8,738 bases of DNA from an uncultured Granulicatella sp. (GTDB lineage Bacteria > Bacillota > Bacilli > Lactobacillales > Aerococcaceae), in contig CAMYBO010000047.1 in NCBI GenBank assembly GCA_947254045.1, positions 1 to 8,738 on the forward strand, read 5' to 3'. The notes below the pieces were generated by a model that did no database searches, was not told where the DNA came from, and saw nothing but the letters and a program-made list of their open reading frames with translations. Every line of letters starts with the position of its first letter. Within the stretch, counting starts at the first letter, position 1. Of this stretch, positions 7,119 through 8,738 are shown piece by piece. The translations under genes and the position numbers were made by a program.

Positions 7119-7170
7119 AGTCGACACCATGAAATCCAGTAAAAAAAGGATTTTATGGTGTCGATTTTTT
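7119..7170. terminator. Strong bidirectional terminator between convergent genes
   Basis: TCGACACCATGAAATCC (7121-7137) pairs with 7148-7164 over 17 bp with a single G-T wobble and a 10-base A-rich loop. On the plus strand the stem is followed by TTTTTT; on the minus strand it is followed by CTTTTATTTTATT. It lies 112 bases after the adhesin stop and 8 bases after the thiolase stop, so it can end transcription from both sides. Confidence 0.92.
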
Positions 7171-7178
7171 GTATGTTG

Positions 7179-8369
7179 TTATTGTTCAACTTTTAAACTT
7201 AAAGCTACACCCATGCCGCCTCCTACACATAGAGAAGCAATACCGGTTTGTAAATGACGTTGTTGTAAAGCGTGAATTAATGTCACCACAATGCGAGCAC
7301 CTGAAGCTCCAATAGGATGTCCTAATGCGATAGCACCACCATGAACATTCACTTTTTCTGGATGAATGTTTAAATCTTTCATGACTGCTAAACTTTGAGC
7401 AGCAAAAGCTTCGTTTAATTCAAATAAATCAACTTTATCTAAAGGAATATGAGTTCTTTGAATCAATTTTTCAATAGCAGGGACTGGTCCGATTCCCATA
7501 ATAGAAGGATCGACTCCTGCTTCAGCATATCCTGTTAAAGTAGCTAAAATCGGTAAATTTAGAGTGTTTGCCACTTCCCGTGTTGTTAATATTAAAGCTG
7601 CCGCTCCATCGTTAATTCCGGAAGAATTTCCCGCTGTTACAGCTCCATCTGTTTTAAAGGCAGGTCTTAATGAACCGAGAGATTCTACAGTTGTTGCTGG
7701 GCGAATAAATTCATCTTTATCAATCGCTACGACTTGCCTTGTTTTTTTATTCGTGAGCTCAATTGGTGTAATTTCTTCGTTAAATGCACCATTTTGTTGA
7801 GCTTGGTAAGCTTTTTGTTGAGAGCAAGCTGCAAATTCGTCTAATTGTTGACGAGTAAATCCGTATTTATCAACTAGATTTTCAGCAGTAATACCCATCG
7901 CTTCGTTGGAAAATGCATCTGTTAAGCCATCGTGGAATAAAGCATCAATCATGGTACAATTTCCATTTTTTGTAGCAAATCGATTTGGAAGTAGATGTGG
8001 TGCTAAAGACATATTTTCCATTCCACCCGCTAATACGATTTTTGCATCGCCTAGACGAATCGCTTGAGCCGCTAATAAAATAGATTTTAATCCAGAGCCA
8101 CAAACTTCGTTTACTGTTAAAGCTGTACTAGTATGAGTTAATCCTGAGTTTAAGGCAACTTGACGGGCAGGGTTTTGACCGAGACCTGCTTGTAAGACTT
8201 GTCCAAAAATTACTGTGTCAATTAAAGATGGATTTACTTTTCCTTTTTGGATGGCTGATTTTGCAACTGTTGTTCCTAATTCAACAGCACTGATAGAAGC
8301 GAATTGTCCTCCAAATTTTCCAATGGCTGTTCTAGTGGCACTAATCATCACAATATCGTTTGAATTCAT
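7179..8369 (-). CDS. Acetyl-CoA C-acetyltransferase (thiolase II)
   Basis: Biosynthetic thiolase, cytoplasmic, joining two acetyl-CoA into acetoacetyl-CoA and CoA; in Lactobacillales this is the first step of the mevalonate route to isoprenoids, and elsewhere it serves acetoacetate, butanoate or fatty acid metabolism. The 396 residues match the usual length of about 390-400. Catalytic residues are visible: nucleophile Cys90 in NEVCGSGLKS, AGGMENMS at 114-121, NEAFA at 319-323, His351 in ALGHPIGASGAR, and Cys381 in CVGGGMG. NEVCGSG and DGLTDAFSNEAMG recall the thiolase half of enterococcal MvaE, but no HMG-CoA reductase domain is fused here. The start is fixed by AAGGAGA 5 bases upstream of ATG. 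It is probably monocistronic, ending at the bidirectional terminator. Names used for this family include atoB, thlA and phaA; I cannot choose among them. Confidence 0.95.
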   Translation of the reverse strand: MNSNDIVMISATRTAIGKFGGQFASISAVELGTTVAKSAIQKGKVNPSLIDTVIFGQVLQAGLGQNPARQVALNSGLTHTSTALTVNEVCGSGLKSILLAAQAIRLGDAKIVLAGGMENMSLAPHLLPNRFATKNGNCTMIDALFHDGLTDAFSNEAMGITAENLVDKYGFTRQQLDEFAACSQQKAYQAQQNGAFNEEITPIELTNKKTRQVVAIDKDEFIRPATTVESLGSLRPAFKTDGAVTAGNSSGINDGAAALILTTREVANTLNLPILATLTGYAEAGVDPSIMGIGPVPAIEKLIQRTHIPLDKVDLFELNEAFAAQSLAVMKDLNIHPEKVNVHGGAIALGHPIGASGARIVVTLIHALQQRHLQTGIASLCVGGGMGVALSLKVEQ

Positions 8370-8374
8370 ATCAT

Positions 8375-8381
8375 TCTCCTT
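8375..8381 (-). promoter_or_regulatory. Thiolase ribosome binding site (AAGGAGA)
   Basis: On the minus strand AAGGAGA lies 5 bases before the ATG at 8369-8367. The match and spacing are near ideal and support efficient translation and this start. Confidence 0.85.
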
Positions 8382-8401
8382 AAAATTTCATTTCCTTTAC
8401 T

Positions 8402-8407
8402 ATTGTA
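8402..8407 (-). promoter_or_regulatory. Possible -10 element (TACAAT) for the thiolase gene
   Basis: TACAAT on the minus strand matches the TATAAT consensus at five of six positions. It would place the transcript start about 25-30 bases before the ATG. No good -35 hexamer stands 16-18 bases upstream (TAGGTT at 17), so this would be a weak or activator-dependent promoter. The call rests on one hexamer in A+T-rich DNA. Confidence 0.3.
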
Positions 8408-8624
8408 AGCGAAAGTTGCTCAGAAACCTATTAAAATACTACATAAAAAAGTTAAAGATTTTTTAAAATTATGACTTTCAGTAGGGATAAGTGGCCTAGT
8501 TTATCATAAAACTTTATATAGAATTCATTTTCTTCTATAGCACAGAAATACTAATTTAAAAATGATAGAAGGGATAGATTAGTGCTTGTTGCACTTCATT
8601 TTATAATTTGGCACATTGTTTAGA
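8408..8624. other. Non-coding spacer between thiolase and upstream gene
   Basis: A+T-rich DNA with no convincing ORF. It holds TATAGAA (8517-8523) and its exact inverse TTCTATA (8533-8539), with a further ATAGAAG near 8565-8571, and a 5-bp hairpin AGTGC/GCACT near 8581-8595. Neither hairpin has a proper T-tract on the minus strand, so no terminator for the upstream minus-strand gene is clear. Confidence 0.5.
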
Positions 8625-8738
8625 TTACCAAATGTCATAGCGAGCATTGGATTTATTCCAGTGTATTTCTTCTAAATATTTTCTGACTTCATTTTTTTGA
8701 TGACTTTTAAAAAAATTTAGAATTGTCTGGTGTTCATC
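8625..8738 (-). CDS. C-terminal end of a gene running off the window, possibly a GntR/FCD-type regulator
   Basis: Reading the minus strand from the window edge gives 37 codons and a stop at 8627-8625; the start lies beyond 8738. The peptide begins DEHQTILNFFKSHQ and continues NEVRKYLEEIHWNKSNARYDIW. An EHxxIL helix followed by an amphipathic helix of the form xxVRxYLxxxH is what the last helices of FCD ligand-binding domains of GntR-family regulators look like, the His of EH being a usual metal ligand there. That is a resemblance over a short stretch only. If right, it would be a cytoplasmic DNA-binding metabolite sensor located just upstream of the thiolase on the same strand. Another helical protein is possible. 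Confidence 0.5.
   Translation of the reverse strand, partial: DEHQTILNFFKSHQKNEVRKYLEEIHWNKSNARYDIW

Noticed and set aside
8215..8466. Plus-strand open frame of 83 codons running from the thiolase 5' end into the spacer
   Set aside because: Most of it is antisense to the thiolase N-terminus and its end is A+T-rich low-complexity sequence (KKLKIF); no ribosome binding site is evident.
8581..8595. Hairpin AGTGC-TTGTT-GCACT as a terminator
   Set aside because: The stem is only 5 bp, and on the minus strand, where a gene end needs one, no T-run follows it.

Overview
The window is A+T-rich DNA from a low-GC Gram-positive bacterium (Bacillota). The evidence is AGGAGG-type ribosome binding sites, sortase-type surface proteins, and a thiolase resembling the acetyl-CoA acetyltransferase part of Lactobacillales mevalonate enzymes. 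I favour a commensal of the order Lactobacillales or a close relative; the genus cannot be fixed from sequence reading alone.

Layout: (1) 10-2202 (+) is a complete 730-residue surface protein. It has a signal peptide, a novel-looking N-terminal region, two tandem copies of a ~180-residue domain, a Pro/Ser/Lys/Glu wall-spanning stretch and a C-terminal sorting signal that reads LPNTE instead of LPXTG. A hairpin terminator follows (2233-2265). (2) 2303-7006 (+) is one very large adhesin gene interrupted by a single in-frame TAA at 4769-4771. The 5' part (822 codons from a TTG start) carries the signal peptide and the presumed ligand-binding region. The 3' part, open in the same frame from 4772 to 7006, carries an SdrD-B-like domain, an InlB/SHIRT-like domain, two CnaB-like isopeptide domains and a canonical LPQTG anchor. 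(3) 7007-7178 is non-coding, with a 10-bp inverted repeat, an orphan Shine-Dalgarno-like sequence and a strong bidirectional terminator. (4) 7179-8369 (-) is acetyl-CoA C-acetyltransferase. (5) 8370-8624 is a non-coding spacer with the thiolase ribosome binding site and a possible promoter. (6) 8625-8738 (-) is the C-terminal end of a gene running off the window, possibly a GntR/FCD-type regulator.

How the genes work together: the first two loci are neighbouring, same-strand adhesin genes whose products should be exported by Sec and attached to peptidoglycan by a sortase (no sortase gene is in the window). Both look impaired in anchoring, one by a changed sorting pentapeptide and one by a nonsense codon that separates export signal from anchor. 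The thiolase belongs to central acyl-CoA or isoprenoid metabolism, is unrelated in function, and converges on the adhesin locus at the shared terminator. I saw no CRISPR array, tRNA, rRNA or transposase. The most notable point is the broken giant adhesin next to an LPNTE-ending adhesin; I do not see convincing evidence for a wholly new system.
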